A DNA stretch of 52,005 bases from Silicimonas sp. (GTDB lineage Bacteria > Pseudomonadota > Alphaproteobacteria > Rhodobacterales > Rhodobacteraceae), in the NCBI GenBank assembly GCA_022824525.1, contig JAJDZT010000045.1, positions 1 to 52,005 of the forward strand. Direction: 5' to 3'. Position 1 is the first letter of the stretch; every line of letters begins with the position of its first letter. This document shows, in pieces, positions 8,509 to 18,429 of this stretch. A model generated the notes under the pieces. That model worked only from the letters and a program-made list of their open reading frames with translations, ran no database searches and was not told where the DNA came from. Position numbers and translations under genes: made by a program.

Positions 8509-9809
8509 TGGACGCGATCTCCATTATTACCAAGGTTCGCGAAGGTGACGATCCGAGCCAGAGTGAATTGAACTGGTTCGCGCAAGGGGTCGCGTCCGGC
8601 AAGGTAAGCGACGCACAAGCCGGAGCCTTTGCCATGGCCGTCTTGCTCAAAGGTCTGAGCGAAGAAGGTCGGGTCGCCTTGACGCTTGCGATGCGCGACA
8701 GCGGCGATGTGCTGAAGTGGAGCCTCGGCAAGCCCGTCGTCGACAAGCATTCCACGGGGGGTATCGGCGATTGTGTTTCGCTTCTCCTCGCCCCGATGCT
8801 GGCCGCCGTCGACGTTCCGGTTCCAATGATCTCGGGACGCGGACTGGGCCATACCGGTGGCACGCTCGACAAGTTGGAGGCCATTCCGGGCGTGTCAACG
8901 GATGTCGGCGAGAACCGGTTTCGCGCCATCATGGATGAAATCGGGTGTGCCATCGTTTCTGCAGATCGAAACATGGCACCGGCCGATCGCCGCCTCTATG
9001 CCATTCGAGACGTGACCGCCACGGTTCCTTCGAAAGACCTCATCACGGCATCGATTTTGTCAAAAAAGCTCGCGGCCGGTCTCGACGCGCTGATCCTCGA
9101 CGTGAAATGCGGTTCCGGCGCCTTCATGGAAACCGAGGACGATGCGCGTGCTCTTGCGAAGTCGCTGGTTTCAACGGCGTCCGGGGCGGGGTGCAAGACG
9201 GCTGCCCTCATCACTGACATGAGCCAGCCGCTTGCTCCGGCTGCCGGAAACGCGCTCGAAGTGGCGGAAGTGATGGGCGCGCTGACCGACCCGAAGAACT
9301 CCCGTCTGGTCGATCTTACACTTGCGCTTGGGGCGGAACTCATGGTGCTTGCAGGCTACGATACGGCCCCGGAAGTCGCTGCGGTGAAGCTTCGGGATAC
9401 GCTCACTGGCGGGCAGGCAACGGCCAAGTTCGATGCCATGGTCGCGGCACTTGGTGGCCCGGAGAACTTCAGCGAAAGCTGGCGGTCTCGCCTTCCGGAA
9501 GCCAACGTGATCCGGGAAATTCCGGCACCTGAAACCGGCAAGATCGCCGCGCTGGATGGGTACGCCATCGGAATGGGCGTCGTGCATATGGGCGGTGGCC
9601 GTTTGAGGCAAGGGGATCGCATCGATCCATCGGTCGGGTATTCGGATATCCTGCCCATCGGCGCCGAGGTCACGAAAGGAGCGCCGGTGGCGCGCCTCCA
9701 CGCGGCAAGTGAACGTGCGGCGCAAGCCGCCGAGCGTGCGTATCTCTCGTCGTTGACCATGTCTCAAGATGCGACCGCCGTGCCGCTCCTTGTCGATCGT
9801 GTCGGCTGA
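8508..9809 (+). CDS. deoA: Thymidine phosphorylase
   Basis: Splits thymidine and deoxyuridine with phosphate into base and 2-deoxyribose-1-phosphate. The 433 residues match the DeoA length. The phosphate-binding signature KHSTGGIGDCVSLLLAPMLA is near residue 82, followed by MISGRGLGHTGGTLDKLEAI. A further block is ALILDVKCGSGAFM near residue 190. Start and stop each overlap a neighbour by one base (TGATG), which points to translational coupling from cdd through deoB. Confidence 0.97.
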   Translation: MDAISIITKVREGDDPSQSELNWFAQGVASGKVSDAQAGAFAMAVLLKGLSEEGRVALTLAMRDSGDVLKWSLGKPVVDKHSTGGIGDCVSLLLAPMLAAVDVPVPMISGRGLGHTGGTLDKLEAIPGVSTDVGENRFRAIMDEIGCAIVSADRNMAPADRRLYAIRDVTATVPSKDLITASILSKKLAAGLDALILDVKCGSGAFMETEDDARALAKSLVSTASGAGCKTAALITDMSQPLAPAAGNALEVAEVMGALTDPKNSRLVDLTLALGAELMVLAGYDTAPEVAAVKLRDTLTGGQATAKFDAMVAALGGPENFSESWRSRLPEANVIREIPAPETGKIAALDGYAIGMGVVHMGGGRLRQGDRIDPSVGYSDILPIGAEVTKGAPVARLHAASERAAQAAERAYLSSLTMSQDATAVPLLVDRVG

Positions 9810-10990
9810 TGACCCGTGCGTTCCTGATCGTCATGGACAGCGTCGGGATTGGCGGCGCACCGGATGCGGCCCACTATTTCAACGGCGACGTGCCGGACAC
9901 AGGCGCCAATACCGTTGGCCATATAGCGAATGCCTTGGGTGATGAGTTCCGAATTCCGCACTTGACCCAACTCGGTCTGGGCGCGGCCGAGCGATTGGCG
10001 AACGACCAACCGATTGAAACTGCCTTAGTGCCGGCCGATTGCCTTTGGGGAGCCGCAACCGAGATATCAAAGGGAAAAGACACGCCATCTGGTCACTGGG
10101 AAATCGCGGGTGTCCCGGTGCCGTTCGACTGGCACTATTTCCCGAAGCAGGATCCAGCGTTCCCGCCTGACATTCTTGCCGAGATGGCCGCAAAAGCTGG
10201 AACGGAAGGGACACTCGCCAATGTCCACGCGTCTGGCACCGAGGTCATCGATGAATTCGGCGAAGAGCACCTGAAAAGCGGCTGGCCCATCGCCTATACT
10301 TCGGTGGACAGCGTGCTCCAAATCGCCGCGCATGAAGAAGCCTTTGGTCTCGAACGACTTTTGGACCTTTGTGAAGCGCTTGCGCCGACACTTCATGCGA
10401 TGAAGGTTGGCCGCGTCATCGCCCGCCCGTTCGTGGGCGAGCCCGGCAGTTTCACGCGAACCGCAAACCGAAGGGACTACGCTTTAAAGCCACCCAGCCC
10501 GACCCTGTGCGACTGGGTTCAAAGCGCGGGCGGTGCGGTTCATGCTGTCGGCAAAATCGGAGACATCTTCTCGATGCAGGGTATCGACGATGTTGCCAAA
10601 GGCCCGGATGTCGATCTGATGGAACATCTGGTGCGTCTCACAAGCACCGCCGAGGACGGCAGCCTGACCTTCGCCAATTTCGTTGAGTTCGACAGCCTCT
10701 ATGGCCATCGCCGCGATGTCTCCGGATATGCGGCACATCTCGAATGGTTCGACAGCCAGTTGCCGCGGCTCCGTCAGAACCTTCGAGATGGCGATCTGAT
10801 GATCTTCACCGCAGACCATGGCAATGACCCGACCTGGACCGGGACTGACCATACGCGCGAACGCGTGCCGGTTCTCGGTTGGGGCGTCGGCAGGAAGCCG
10901 ATCGGCCATGTTGGCTTTGCCGATATCGGTGTATCTATTGCCCATCATCTTGGCGTCCCGCATGAAGGCCCAGGAAAAACGTTTCTCTGA
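9809..10990 (+). CDS. deoB: Phosphopentomutase
   Basis: Converts deoxyribose-1-phosphate made by DeoA, or ribose-1-phosphate, to the 5-phosphate. It belongs to the alkaline-phosphatase-like metalloenzyme family. The 393 residues are complete. Metal-binding parts are the opening FLIVMDSVGIGGAPDA, the phosphothreonine region KGKDTPSGHWEIAG near residue 90, and FTADHGNDPTWTGTDHTRE near residue 335. A deoC aldolase, which would finish the pathway, is not in the window. Confidence 0.97.
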   Translation: MTRAFLIVMDSVGIGGAPDAAHYFNGDVPDTGANTVGHIANALGDEFRIPHLTQLGLGAAERLANDQPIETALVPADCLWGAATEISKGKDTPSGHWEIAGVPVPFDWHYFPKQDPAFPPDILAEMAAKAGTEGTLANVHASGTEVIDEFGEEHLKSGWPIAYTSVDSVLQIAAHEEAFGLERLLDLCEALAPTLHAMKVGRVIARPFVGEPGSFTRTANRRDYALKPPSPTLCDWVQSAGGAVHAVGKIGDIFSMQGIDDVAKGPDVDLMEHLVRLTSTAEDGSLTFANFVEFDSLYGHRRDVSGYAAHLEWFDSQLPRLRQNLRDGDLMIFTADHGNDPTWTGTDHTRERVPVLGWGVGRKPIGHVGFADIGVSIAHHLGVPHEGPGKTFL

Positions 10991-11005
10991 GACACAGGAT
11001 CCACC

Positions 11006-11638
11006 ATGCAAGAGCATCTCACCGTCGTTGATCACCCGCTGGTCCAGCACAAGCTCACGCTGATGCGGGACAAGGCCACCCCGACCGCCGTGTTTCGCCA
11101 GCTGCTAAGAGAAATCAGCACGCTGTTGGCCTACGAAGTCACGCGGGGGCTGGACATGACAACGAAGGAGATCGAGACGCCGCTCACGACCATGGACGCC
11201 CCCGTGCTTGATGGGCGCAAGCTGGCTCTGGTGTCCATTCTGCGCGCTGGAAACGGGTTGCTGGACGGTATGCTCGACCTGATCCCATCTGCGCGGGTCG
11301 GTTTTGTCGGCCTCTACCGCGATGAAGAAACCCTGAAACCGGTCCAGTACTACTGCAAATTGCCGGGCGAAATCGACAGCCGACTTGTCATTGCCGTGGA
11401 CCCGATGCTGGCCACCGGCAACAGTTCAGCGGCGGCGATCGACCTGATCAAGGAAGCGGGTGCGAAGGATATTCGCTTCCTCTGCCTGCTCGCAGCGCCG
11501 GAGGGCGTCGCGCGCATGAAGGAAGCGCATCCGGATGTGCCCATCGTGACAGCGGCGGTGGACGAAAAGCTGAATGAATTGGGCTACATTGTTCCGGGTC
11601 TTGGCGATGCGGGCGACCGCATGTTCGGCACCAAGTAG
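11006..11638 (+). CDS. upp: Uracil phosphoribosyltransferase
   Basis: Converts uracil and PRPP to UMP, recovering the base released by DeoA. The 210 residues have the usual length. The PRPP-binding loop is [21 protein letters not shown] near residue 130. The C-terminal uracil-binding block is [17 protein letters not shown]. It is the fourth gene of cdd-deoA-deoB-upp, 15 bases after deoB with an AGGA ribosome-binding site. Together the four genes turn cytidine and deoxynucleosides into UMP and pentose phosphate. Confidence 0.97.
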   Translation: MQEHLTVVDHPLVQHKLTLMRDKATPTAVFRQLLREISTLLAYEVTRGLDMTTKEIETPLTTMDAPVLDGRKLALVSILRAGNGLLDGMLDLIPSARVGFVGLYRDEETLKPVQYYCKLPGEIDSRLVIAVDPMLATGNSSAAAIDLIKEAGAKDIRFLCLLAAPEGVARMKEAHPDVPIVTAAVDEKLNELGYIVPGLGDAGDRMFGTK

Positions 11639-11675
11639 ATAAGCCAGCGCAGGCAAACGTCAGAACAGAGCGGCT

Positions 11676-12680
11676 TTATTCCCCGCAGATCAACTGCAGG
11701 GCAATCCAGTCGTTGTCATTGAGGACCGGTTCGAACGCGCCGGAGGAGCTGATGAGCGTGGGCGTCGTTTCACCGGAAATATCTATCGCGTACCCATAGG
11801 GCGCGCTCGCCACACCGCGGGTAACCATGGCGTCCAGAATGTGGGTCTCCGACACTGTGGCCGGCGGTTTGATCACCAGCCACTCCGCCATTCTCCGCAG
11901 GTCGACGTCGCGCAGTTTCCCGGTCGAAAGAAGCGCCAGTGACGCGCGGAAAGGGCTCGCTTCGAGCAGCGCGCCGAGCGAATTGCCGCTTTCCGCCCGC
12001 ACATGCTCGGCTATGGCGAAGCCCGCCACCACGTCAGGTGTCTCGTAGTCTTCAACCAGAGTGTGGCTCAGCAGAATTGTGCCGCCCGGCACATGTGCCG
12101 AGGTTTTGAGCGTGCTTGGGACGATCACAAGTCGCACGTCTTCGCCGCTGAAAAGCCGATCAGTCAAGGTCGCAAGGGCGCGGTCACCGGCGGGTGAAGA
12201 GCAAGGAGCCCCCGTGAGGCGCTGGGTTTCCGTCAGGATTTGCGCCCCGATCTGAGCCTGCGCCACGTCGGGCACAAGGGAAGCCGTGTACGCGGTGATT
12301 GCGCCCGGCAGCCAGAATGCCAGACCTGCGATGGCAGCCGCCAGAACGCCCAGGCGGAGCATGCGGCCCACCCAGCCGCCGGAACGGTTGGGACTGCGTA
12401 TCGCGTCAAGAACCCGGTCAATGGCCTGCACCATTTCGTCATCGGAAATCTCGAGCGTTTCCGCTGTGTCTCGACCGGGGCCATATATGGCGGGGCTCTC
12501 ACCCGCATTGCGCCGCACGACAGCCGGCAATGACCAATGGGTCAGCGCCGTTCCGTTCGGTGCGGTAATGGTCAACGTGGCTTTCCCGATCGAGACGATG
12601 ACATCCCGCCGCTGCGCTTGGTCTGATGCGCGCCAAACGCCTTCGGCCTCAAGCCGTTGATATTCGGCCAGAACTGTCAC
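11676..12680 (-). CDS. Membrane protein resembling a degenerate M48 peptidase
   Basis: From a GTG at 12680 the protein is 334 residues. A longer frame to 12821 would overlap the divergent sulfotransferase start. An N-terminal part (EYQRLEAEGVWR, then DVIVSIGKATLTI) looks like a small beta domain. One membrane segment follows (LGVLAAAIAGLAFWLPGAI), then a C-terminal domain. There, HVPGGTILLSHTLVEDYETPDVVAGFAIAEH runs like the active-site helix region of M48 zinc peptidases, but the HExxH motif is absent and AIAEH stands in its place. A non-catalytic relative is the likeliest reading. Function is unknown. Confidence 0.65.
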   Translation of the reverse strand: MTVLAEYQRLEAEGVWRASDQAQRRDVIVSIGKATLTITAPNGTALTHWSLPAVVRRNAGESPAIYGPGRDTAETLEISDDEMVQAIDRVLDAIRSPNRSGGWVGRMLRLGVLAAAIAGLAFWLPGAITAYTASLVPDVAQAQIGAQILTETQRLTGAPCSSPAGDRALATLTDRLFSGEDVRLVIVPSTLKTSAHVPGGTILLSHTLVEDYETPDVVAGFAIAEHVRAESGNSLGALLEASPFRASLALLSTGKLRDVDLRRMAEWLVIKPPATVSETHILDAMVTRGVASAPYGYAIDISGETTPTLISSSGAFEPVLNDNDWIALQLICGE

Positions 12681-12792
12681 TGCCCGCCGTCTTCGCCCCC
12701 GCGTGGTTTTGGCAAGTCTACCCAAACCATCGGGACCCCACAAACCAAATGACACTCTTGAAAGGTGCAGCGGCCTTCCGGCAGATGGTGCC

Positions 12793-13434
12793 ATGATCAT
12801 ATCGCCCGGCCGCCGATACATCTTCGTTCATATCCCCAAGACCGGTGGAACATCGCTCGCACAGGCGCTGGAAGAACGTGCCATGAAGGATGACATCCTG
12901 ATCGGAGACACGCCAAAGGCCGTGAAGCGCCGCCATCGGCTCAAATCACTCTCCGCGCCAGGCAGGCTTTGGAAACACGCGCGGCTGTCGGATATCGACG
13001 GTATGGCGGAATTCCCTGATCCGGCATTCATCTTCACGATGGTGCGGAACCCGTGGGAGCGCATGGTGAGCCTCTATCACTGGTCCCGAGAACAGACCTT
13101 TGATCATCCGATGATTGCTGTCGCCAAATCTCACGTCTTTGACGAATTCCTGCGTGCGCCAGCGGTTCAGGCGGCTTTGCGAAACGACAGTGCCTCCGCA
13201 TATGTGACGGACAGGGCAGGGCAGGAACGGTGCAATGCGTTCGTCCGCCTGGAGCATCTCGAGACGGACCTTGGCCCGGTGGAAGATCATCTTGGTTTCA
13301 AAATCGACATGCCTCATGTCAATCGCTCGACCCATCCGAAACCGAGCGAACTGTACACGATGGAAACCGAAGCGCTGATTGCCGAAATCTTTGCGGACGA
13401 TATCGCGCGTTTCGGCTACGCACCGCCCCGCTGA
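12793..13434 (+). CDS. Sulfotransferase family 2-type protein
   Basis: Predicted to move sulfate from PAPS to a hydroxyl or amine of a carbohydrate or small molecule. The ATG at 12793 gives 213 residues. The 5'-phosphosulfate-binding loop is HIPKTGGTS at residues 13-21. The 3'-phosphate-binding block is FTMVRNPWERMVSLYHW near residue 80. Acceptor and location cannot be read from the sequence. It is not in an obvious operon: a divergent membrane protein lies to the left and sseA follows after 58 bases. PAPS could come from the bifunctional enzyme at 34444-36522. Confidence 0.85.
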   Translation: MIISPGRRYIFVHIPKTGGTSLAQALEERAMKDDILIGDTPKAVKRRHRLKSLSAPGRLWKHARLSDIDGMAEFPDPAFIFTMVRNPWERMVSLYHWSREQTFDHPMIAVAKSHVFDEFLRAPAVQAALRNDSASAYVTDRAGQERCNAFVRLEHLETDLGPVEDHLGFKIDMPHVNRSTHPKPSELYTMETEALIAEIFADDIARFGYAPPR

Positions 13435-13492
13435 ACTTGCGCATTCCATCCGCAGGCCCTAAGCCAAACAGGAGATGGAGGAGCGACTGCCC

Positions 13493-14341
13493 ATGTCCGA
13501 CGATCCGAAAACGCTGGTCTCAACCGCCTGGTTGGCAGAGCACCTTACGATGCCGGATCTGCGCGTGATCGACGCCTCTTGGTATCTGCCGGACATGAAC
13601 CGGGATGCGAAAGCCGAGTACGACGCGGCGCATATTCCCGGCGCGCGTTTTTTCGACATAGATGAAATCAGCGACAGCCGGTCCGATTTGCCGCACATGG
13701 TTCCGCCCGTCGAAAAGTTCATGAGCCGCATGCGAGCGATGGGCGTGGGCGACGGGCATCAGGTCGTGGTCTATGACGGGGCAGGAGTGTTTTCCGCGGC
13801 CCGCGTTTGGTGGCTCTTCCGTTTGATGGGAAAGACGGACGTCGCCGTTCTTGATGGTGGCTTCCCCAAATGGCAGGCCGAAGGCCACCCGACAGAGGAC
13901 ATGCCACCTGTTCTGCGGGATCGGCATATGACGGTGACAGTTCAGAACCACATGGTGAAGGATGTCACTCAGGTCGCCGCCGCCGCCAAGCTGAAAGACT
14001 GGGAAATCGTGGACGCCCGCTCGCCCGCCCGGTTCAAGGGCGAGGAGGAAGAGCCGCGCGCCGGACTTCGTTCGGGCCACATCCCGGGCAGCCACAATCT
14101 CCACTACCGTCGATTGCTGAACGACGATGGCACAATGCGCCCGGTTGCCGAGCTGCGGCAGGCGTTCGAAGCGGCGAATGTCGACCTCGACAAGCCTGTC
14201 ATCACCTCCTGCGGGTCCGGCGTGACGGCCGCGGTCCTGTCGCTGGCGCTGGAACGCATCGGGCATCGCCGCCACGCGCTATACGACGGGTCCTGGGCGG
14301 AGTGGGGCCAGTTCGACTGGCTCAAGGTCGAAACCGGATGA
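13493..14341 (+). CDS. sseA: 3-mercaptopyruvate sulfurtransferase (two rhodanese domains)
   Basis: Transfers sulfur from 3-mercaptopyruvate (or thiosulfate) to an acceptor such as thioredoxin or cyanide. The ATG at 13493 follows GGAGGAG at a good distance, and the protein is 282 residues. Two rhodanese repeats are visible. The first is non-catalytic, with LRVIDASWYLP and HIPGARFFDID. The second carries the active cysteine in TSCGSGVTA, a loop typical of mercaptopyruvate rather than thiosulfate enzymes. The stop overlaps the next ATG (ATGA), so the following acetyltransferase is probably co-translated. Confidence 0.93.
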   Translation: MSDDPKTLVSTAWLAEHLTMPDLRVIDASWYLPDMNRDAKAEYDAAHIPGARFFDIDEISDSRSDLPHMVPPVEKFMSRMRAMGVGDGHQVVVYDGAGVFSAARVWWLFRLMGKTDVAVLDGGFPKWQAEGHPTEDMPPVLRDRHMTVTVQNHMVKDVTQVAAAAKLKDWEIVDARSPARFKGEEEEPRAGLRSGHIPGSHNLHYRRLLNDDGTMRPVAELRQAFEAANVDLDKPVITSCGSGVTAAVLSLALERIGHRRHALYDGSWAEWGQFDWLKVETG

Positions 14342-14898
14342 CCGTGCAGAAGGCCGGCACCGAAGTCGCCTACACGATCACCTATCTCGAAATGGAAACC
14401 CGCCCGTCCTTCGGCTATCCGCGGCTTCCGATCACGTCGAAGGCGGCGCTCCTCAGGGCGGAGGACCCTCCGGTCTGGTACTTCCTGTCGCTCTACGATG
14501 CGGTCGGGCGCGACTACGCATGGGAAGACATGCACGAAATCCCGCTGGAGGAAGCCACCGCACAGCTTGATCGTTCCCAGCTATTCACACTGACCGAGAA
14601 GGGTTGGCCGCAGGGCTTTTTCCTCCTCGAACAGATGGCGCAGGGAACGGTTGATCTCGCCTATTTCGGGCTCGTGCCGGAGGCGGTTGGTTCCGGTTTG
14701 GGCAAGTGGCTGCTTCAAACGGCCATCCTGATGGCATGGGGCATGGACGGCACAGAGCGTCTGACCGTCAATACCTGCACGCTCGACCACCCCCGCGCCC
14801 TTGCGCTTTACCAGAAAAACGGGTTTCACCCCGTCCGGCGGGAAGAGAAAACCCGAATCCTCACCCGCGATCGCGATCTGACCCGTATCCCGTCCTGA
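14338..14898 (+). CDS. GNAT-family N-acetyltransferase
   Basis: A 186-residue protein translated from an ATG that overlaps the sseA stop. The acetyl-CoA-binding block is YFGLVPEAVGSGLGKWLLQ near residue 112, a fair match to the V-x-P-x-x-x-G-x-G-x-G/A pattern. The C-terminal beta-bulge region is NTCTLDHPRALALYQKNGF. The acceptor is not predictable. It lies in a compact run sseA-GNAT-aminotransferase, which may handle sulfur or amino-acid-derived keto acids, but this is a guess from position. Confidence 0.88.
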   Translation: MTVQKAGTEVAYTITYLEMETRPSFGYPRLPITSKAALLRAEDPPVWYFLSLYDAVGRDYAWEDMHEIPLEEATAQLDRSQLFTLTEKGWPQGFFLLEQMAQGTVDLAYFGLVPEAVGSGLGKWLLQTAILMAWGMDGTERLTVNTCTLDHPRALALYQKNGFHPVRREEKTRILTRDRDLTRIPS

Positions 14899-14908
14899 GG
14901 GGACCTAC

Positions 14909-16093
14909 ATGCTGACAAATCTGACGCAACAACCCGCCGACAAAATTCTCGCACTCATGCAGATGTTCCGTGAAGACCCGCGCGAACAGAAGATCGACCT
15001 TGGTGTGGGTGTTTATCGAAACGCGGAAGGCATCACGCCGGTCATGCGGGCGGTGAAATCAGCCGAACGTCAGTTGGTCGAAACGCAAACCACCAAAGCC
15101 TATACCGGTCTTGCGGGGGATCCTGTCTTCGCCAAGGCGATGACCAATCTTATCCTCGGCGCGTCCGCGCCCAGCGACCGCATTGCCGCCGTCGCGACCC
15201 CGGGCGGCACAGGCGCCATCCGGCAAGGTCTCGAATTGATGCGCTACGCCGACAAGGCCGCGACCATCTGGCTCTCGGCACCGACTTGGCCGAACCATCC
15301 ATCCATCGTGAAATATCTCGGCATTCCAATGCGGGAATATCGCTATTTCGACAACGCCAGTCGGGGTGTCGATTTCGAGGGCATGCTTGCGGATCTGTCG
15401 AACGCTGCAAAAGGCGACCTGGTTCTGCTGCACGGCTGCTGTCACAACCCGACCGGAGCCAATCTGACACCGGCTCAATGGGAAAAAGTGGCGGACATTC
15501 TGGATCAGACCGGAGCCATCCCTTTCGTGGACATTGCCTATCAGGGTTTCGGGGACGGTCTCGAAGAGGACGCCTTCGGTCCCCGTCTTTTGGCCAGCCG
15601 CATGCCGGAGATGATCCTCGCTGCAAGTTGCTCAAAGAACTTCGGTGTCTATCGGGAGCGGACCGGCCTTTTAATGGCAATTGCGCCCAACGCGCAGGTC
15701 AAAGGTGAGGCACAGGCCACACTCAATTTCCTCAACCGGCAGAACTACTCCTTCCCGCCGGATCATGGCGCGCGCGTGGTGCAGACCATCTTGGACGATC
15801 CCGCACTTCGAAGCGACTGGGAAACGGAACTCGAGGATGTCCGCACCGGCATGCTGGCGCTGCGGGAGCAACTCGCGGGTGAGTTGCGCCAGCGAACCAA
15901 CTCGGATCAGTTCGACTTCATCGCACAGCACCGCGGCATGTTTTCACGTCTCGGCATCAGCGCGGCGCAAGTCGATCAACTGCGTGAAGACCACGGCATC
16001 TACATGATCGGTGACAGCCGCATGAACATCGCCGGGTTGAACTCGGAAACCGTGCCGATCCTAGCCGAGGCGATCGTGGCGGTCGGCGTCTAG
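14909..16093 (+). CDS. Aromatic/aspartate-type aminotransferase (class I)
   Basis: A PLP enzyme of 394 residues from fold-type I, subgroup Ia. The opening MLTNLTQQPADKILALMQMF and DLGVGVYRNAEGITPVM match the TyrB/AspC family. The PLP-lysine is in SCSKNFGVYRERTG near residue 240. The cofactor-contact block CCHNPTGANLTPAQW is near residue 177, and the C-terminal arginine lies in the IYMIGDSRMNIAGLN block. Likely reactions are transamination of aspartate, tyrosine or phenylalanine with 2-oxoglutarate. The adjacent sulfurtransferase would fit cysteine-to-mercaptopyruvate chemistry, which this family can also do. That pairing is inference. Confidence 0.9.
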   Translation: MLTNLTQQPADKILALMQMFREDPREQKIDLGVGVYRNAEGITPVMRAVKSAERQLVETQTTKAYTGLAGDPVFAKAMTNLILGASAPSDRIAAVATPGGTGAIRQGLELMRYADKAATIWLSAPTWPNHPSIVKYLGIPMREYRYFDNASRGVDFEGMLADLSNAAKGDLVLLHGCCHNPTGANLTPAQWEKVADILDQTGAIPFVDIAYQGFGDGLEEDAFGPRLLASRMPEMILAASCSKNFGVYRERTGLLMAIAPNAQVKGEAQATLNFLNRQNYSFPPDHGARVVQTILDDPALRSDWETELEDVRTGMLALREQLAGELRQRTNSDQFDFIAQHRGMFSRLGISAAQVDQLREDHGIYMIGDSRMNIAGLNSETVPILAEAIVAVGV

Positions 16094-16152
16094 CCGACCC
16101 TCCACGGGTTTTGTGGCAAGACAAGAGCCGCTCCAGCCGGGGGGAAGCAAAC

Positions 16153-17430
16153 CTACCCGTTCTCGCGTAGCACGACGCCCGCGAGATAGAGTGAGCCGCA
16201 GATCAAAACCCGGGCGGTCGGATCCGCAGCGACGATATCCGACAGCGCGTCTTCCAATGAAGTCGAGACTTGAGCGGCAAGACCAACGCGCTGGGCTGCA
16301 GCGGCCGTGTCTTCCGCAGGAAGTGTCGCGGTCTCTCCAGGGATGGCGATCGCGTGCAAATCACTGACGGCGCTCACCAATTCCCGCATGTACCCTGCCA
16401 CATCCTTGGTCGAAAGCATGCCGCAGATGGCGTGGGTTGGGCGTGGAGGCAACTCCGCCAGCGTCTCGGCGAGCGCGGCGCCCGCTGCCGGGTTGTGCCC
16501 GCCATCCAGCCAAAGCTCCGCGTCCGGGGCCATGTCGATGAGAGGCCCGGTTTTCAAACGTTGCATGCGGGCGGGCCAGTGGGCTTGAGTGACCGCCGCT
16601 TCGCAAGCGGCATCGTCAAAACCAAGATGTCTCAGCGCCGCAATGGCCATTCCGGCATTGCCGTACTGGTGAGGCCCCCTCAGGTTTGGCTTCGGCAGAT
16701 CAAGAAGCCCGGCTTCGTCCTGATAAATCAATCGTCCCCGCTCTTCATAGACATGCCAATGCTGCCCATGCGCAATGACGGGCGCACCGAATTTCGCGGC
16801 TTCGGCCTCGATGACATCGGACGCTTCTTCGTGCTGAGGTCCGACAACAACCGGCACCTCGCGTTTGATGATCCCGGCTTTTTGATACGCGATGTCGGCA
16901 ACCGTCTCTCCAAGGAATTGCTGATGATCCAGGTCGATCTGCGTAATGATCGTCAGCTTCGGATGGTCAATGACATTGGTTGCATCATGCCGCCCGCCAA
17001 GCCCGACTTCCAGCAATGTCCAGTCAGCCCGAGTGCGCGCAAAGGCAAGAAAAGCGGCAACGGTCGTGATCTCGAAATAGGTAATCGTCTCGCCGCCATT
17101 GGCCTCGTAGACCTCGTCGAGGATCTCCGTGAGTGCCTCTTCCGAAATCAGCTCACCCGCGACCCGGATACGTTCGTGAAACCGCGCGAGATGAGGAGAG
17201 GTGTAGGCGTGCACAGCCTGACCGGCTGCTTCCAGCCCGGCGCGGATCATCGCCTGCGTTGACCCTTTGCCGTTCGTTCCCGCCACGTGGATGACAGGAG
17301 GTTGCTTTAGGTGAGGATCGCCAACCGAGGCAAGACACCGACCCATGCGATCCAAGGTAAGGTCGATCACCTTGGGATGCAGGCGCTGCATCCGCTCAAG
17401 AACGGCATCTGAAGAAGTGAAACGCGTCAT
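16153..17430 (-). CDS. folC: Bifunctional dihydrofolate/folylpolyglutamate synthase
   Basis: Adds glutamate to dihydropteroate and to folates, in the cytoplasm. The 425 residues match FolC. The ATP-binding P-loop is VAGTNGKGSTQAMI near residue 50, and the Mur-ligase-like blocks TSPHLARFHERIR and LGGRHDATNVIDHP follow. A Mur-ligase C-terminal domain contains WLDGGHNPAAGAALAE near residue 310. It lies 13 bases downstream of accD, the arrangement common in alphaproteobacteria. Confidence 0.96.
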   Translation of the reverse strand: MTRFTSSDAVLERMQRLHPKVIDLTLDRMGRCLASVGDPHLKQPPVIHVAGTNGKGSTQAMIRAGLEAAGQAVHAYTSPHLARFHERIRVAGELISEEALTEILDEVYEANGGETITYFEITTVAAFLAFARTRADWTLLEVGLGGRHDATNVIDHPKLTIITQIDLDHQQFLGETVADIAYQKAGIIKREVPVVVGPQHEEASDVIEAEAAKFGAPVIAHGQHWHVYEERGRLIYQDEAGLLDLPKPNLRGPHQYGNAGMAIAALRHLGFDDAACEAAVTQAHWPARMQRLKTGPLIDMAPDAELWLDGGHNPAAGAALAETLAELPPRPTHAICGMLSTKDVAGYMRELVSAVSDLHAIAIPGETATLPAEDTAAAAQRVGLAAQVSTSLEDALSDIVAADPTARVLICGSLYLAGVVLRENG

Positions 17431-17443
17431 CGATGCGGCGGCG

Positions 17444-18373
17444 TCAGCTTTCGGCGGCTTCGGCGGGGGCGTCTTCCGTGCTTTCGGCCTCGGCCGGTGC
17501 CGGAAGCTCCCCTTTCACGGCCGGTGGCAGGCCCATAAGCATCCGCGTGATCGTGACCAGCTCGGATTTCATGTCCCGCCTGTGCGTCACACGGTCCAGC
17601 ATCCCGTGATCAAGCAGGTACTCCGCGCGTTGGAAGCCGTCGGGCAGTTTCTCCCGGATCGTCTGTTCGATCACACGGGGACCTGCAAAACAGATCAGCG
17701 CGTTCGGTTCCGCGATATGTACGTCTCCCAGCATCGCGTAGGACGCCGTGACCCCGCCGGTCGTGGGATGCGTCAGAACCACAATGTAAGGAAGCCCCGC
17801 GTCCTTGACCATTTCCACGGCAACAGTCGTGCGCGGCATTTGCATCAGCGAAAGAATGCCCTCTTGCATGCGCGCTCCTCCGGCAGCCGAGAACAGGATA
17901 AGCGGCCGCTTGCGTTCGACGGCACGTTCCGCCGCCGCGATGATGGCGTTGCCAACAAACATCCCCATGGAGCCACCCATGAAGGAAAAGTCCTGACAGG
18001 CAGCAACAATTGGTGTGCGATCGATTTCGCCTTCCGCGACAATCATGGCTTCGGTTTCGCCCGTGTCGCGCTGTGCTGTTTTCAGTCGGTCCGGATAACG
18101 TTTCTGATCGCGGAACTGCAAGGGGTCTGCGACAGGCTGAGGCACCTCGACTTCCGTGAAGACGCCGTTGTCAAACAGGGCGGTCAAACGATCCCGTGCC
18201 GTCAACGGCATATGGTGACCGCAGTTTGTGCAGACACAAAGATTGTCCGTCAGCTCCCGGTGAAACAGCATGGTGCCGCATTCCGGACACTTGGTCCAAA
18301 GCTTCTCAGGCACTTCTCTGCGCGAGAAGAGCGAGTTGATTTTCGGTCGGACGTAGTTCGAAATCCAGTTCAT
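17444..18373 (-). CDS. accD: Acetyl-CoA carboxylase, carboxyltransferase beta subunit
   Basis: Forms the carboxyltransferase with AccA and makes malonyl-CoA for fatty acid synthesis. The 309 residues include the N-terminal four-cysteine zinc ribbon (CPECG and CTNCG, residues about 29-51). The crotonase-type core carries the GGARMQEG oxyanion block and [16 protein letters not shown]. The last 20 or so residues are an Ala/Glu/Pro-rich tail not needed for the fold. It is the first gene of accD-folC. Confidence 0.97.
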   Translation of the reverse strand: MNWISNYVRPKINSLFSRREVPEKLWTKCPECGTMLFHRELTDNLCVCTNCGHHMPLTARDRLTALFDNGVFTEVEVPQPVADPLQFRDQKRYPDRLKTAQRDTGETEAMIVAEGEIDRTPIVAACQDFSFMGGSMGMFVGNAIIAAAERAVERKRPLILFSAAGGARMQEGILSLMQMPRTTVAVEMVKDAGLPYIVVLTHPTTGGVTASYAMLGDVHIAEPNALICFAGPRVIEQTIREKLPDGFQRAEYLLDHGMLDRVTHRRDMKSELVTITRMLMGLPPAVKGELPAPAEAESTEDAPAEAAES

Positions 18374-18429
18374 GCGCGGGCTGCCCGTTTTCTTTGCAGT
18401 CAGTTAAGCAGGTGCGACCAGAAATGCAA

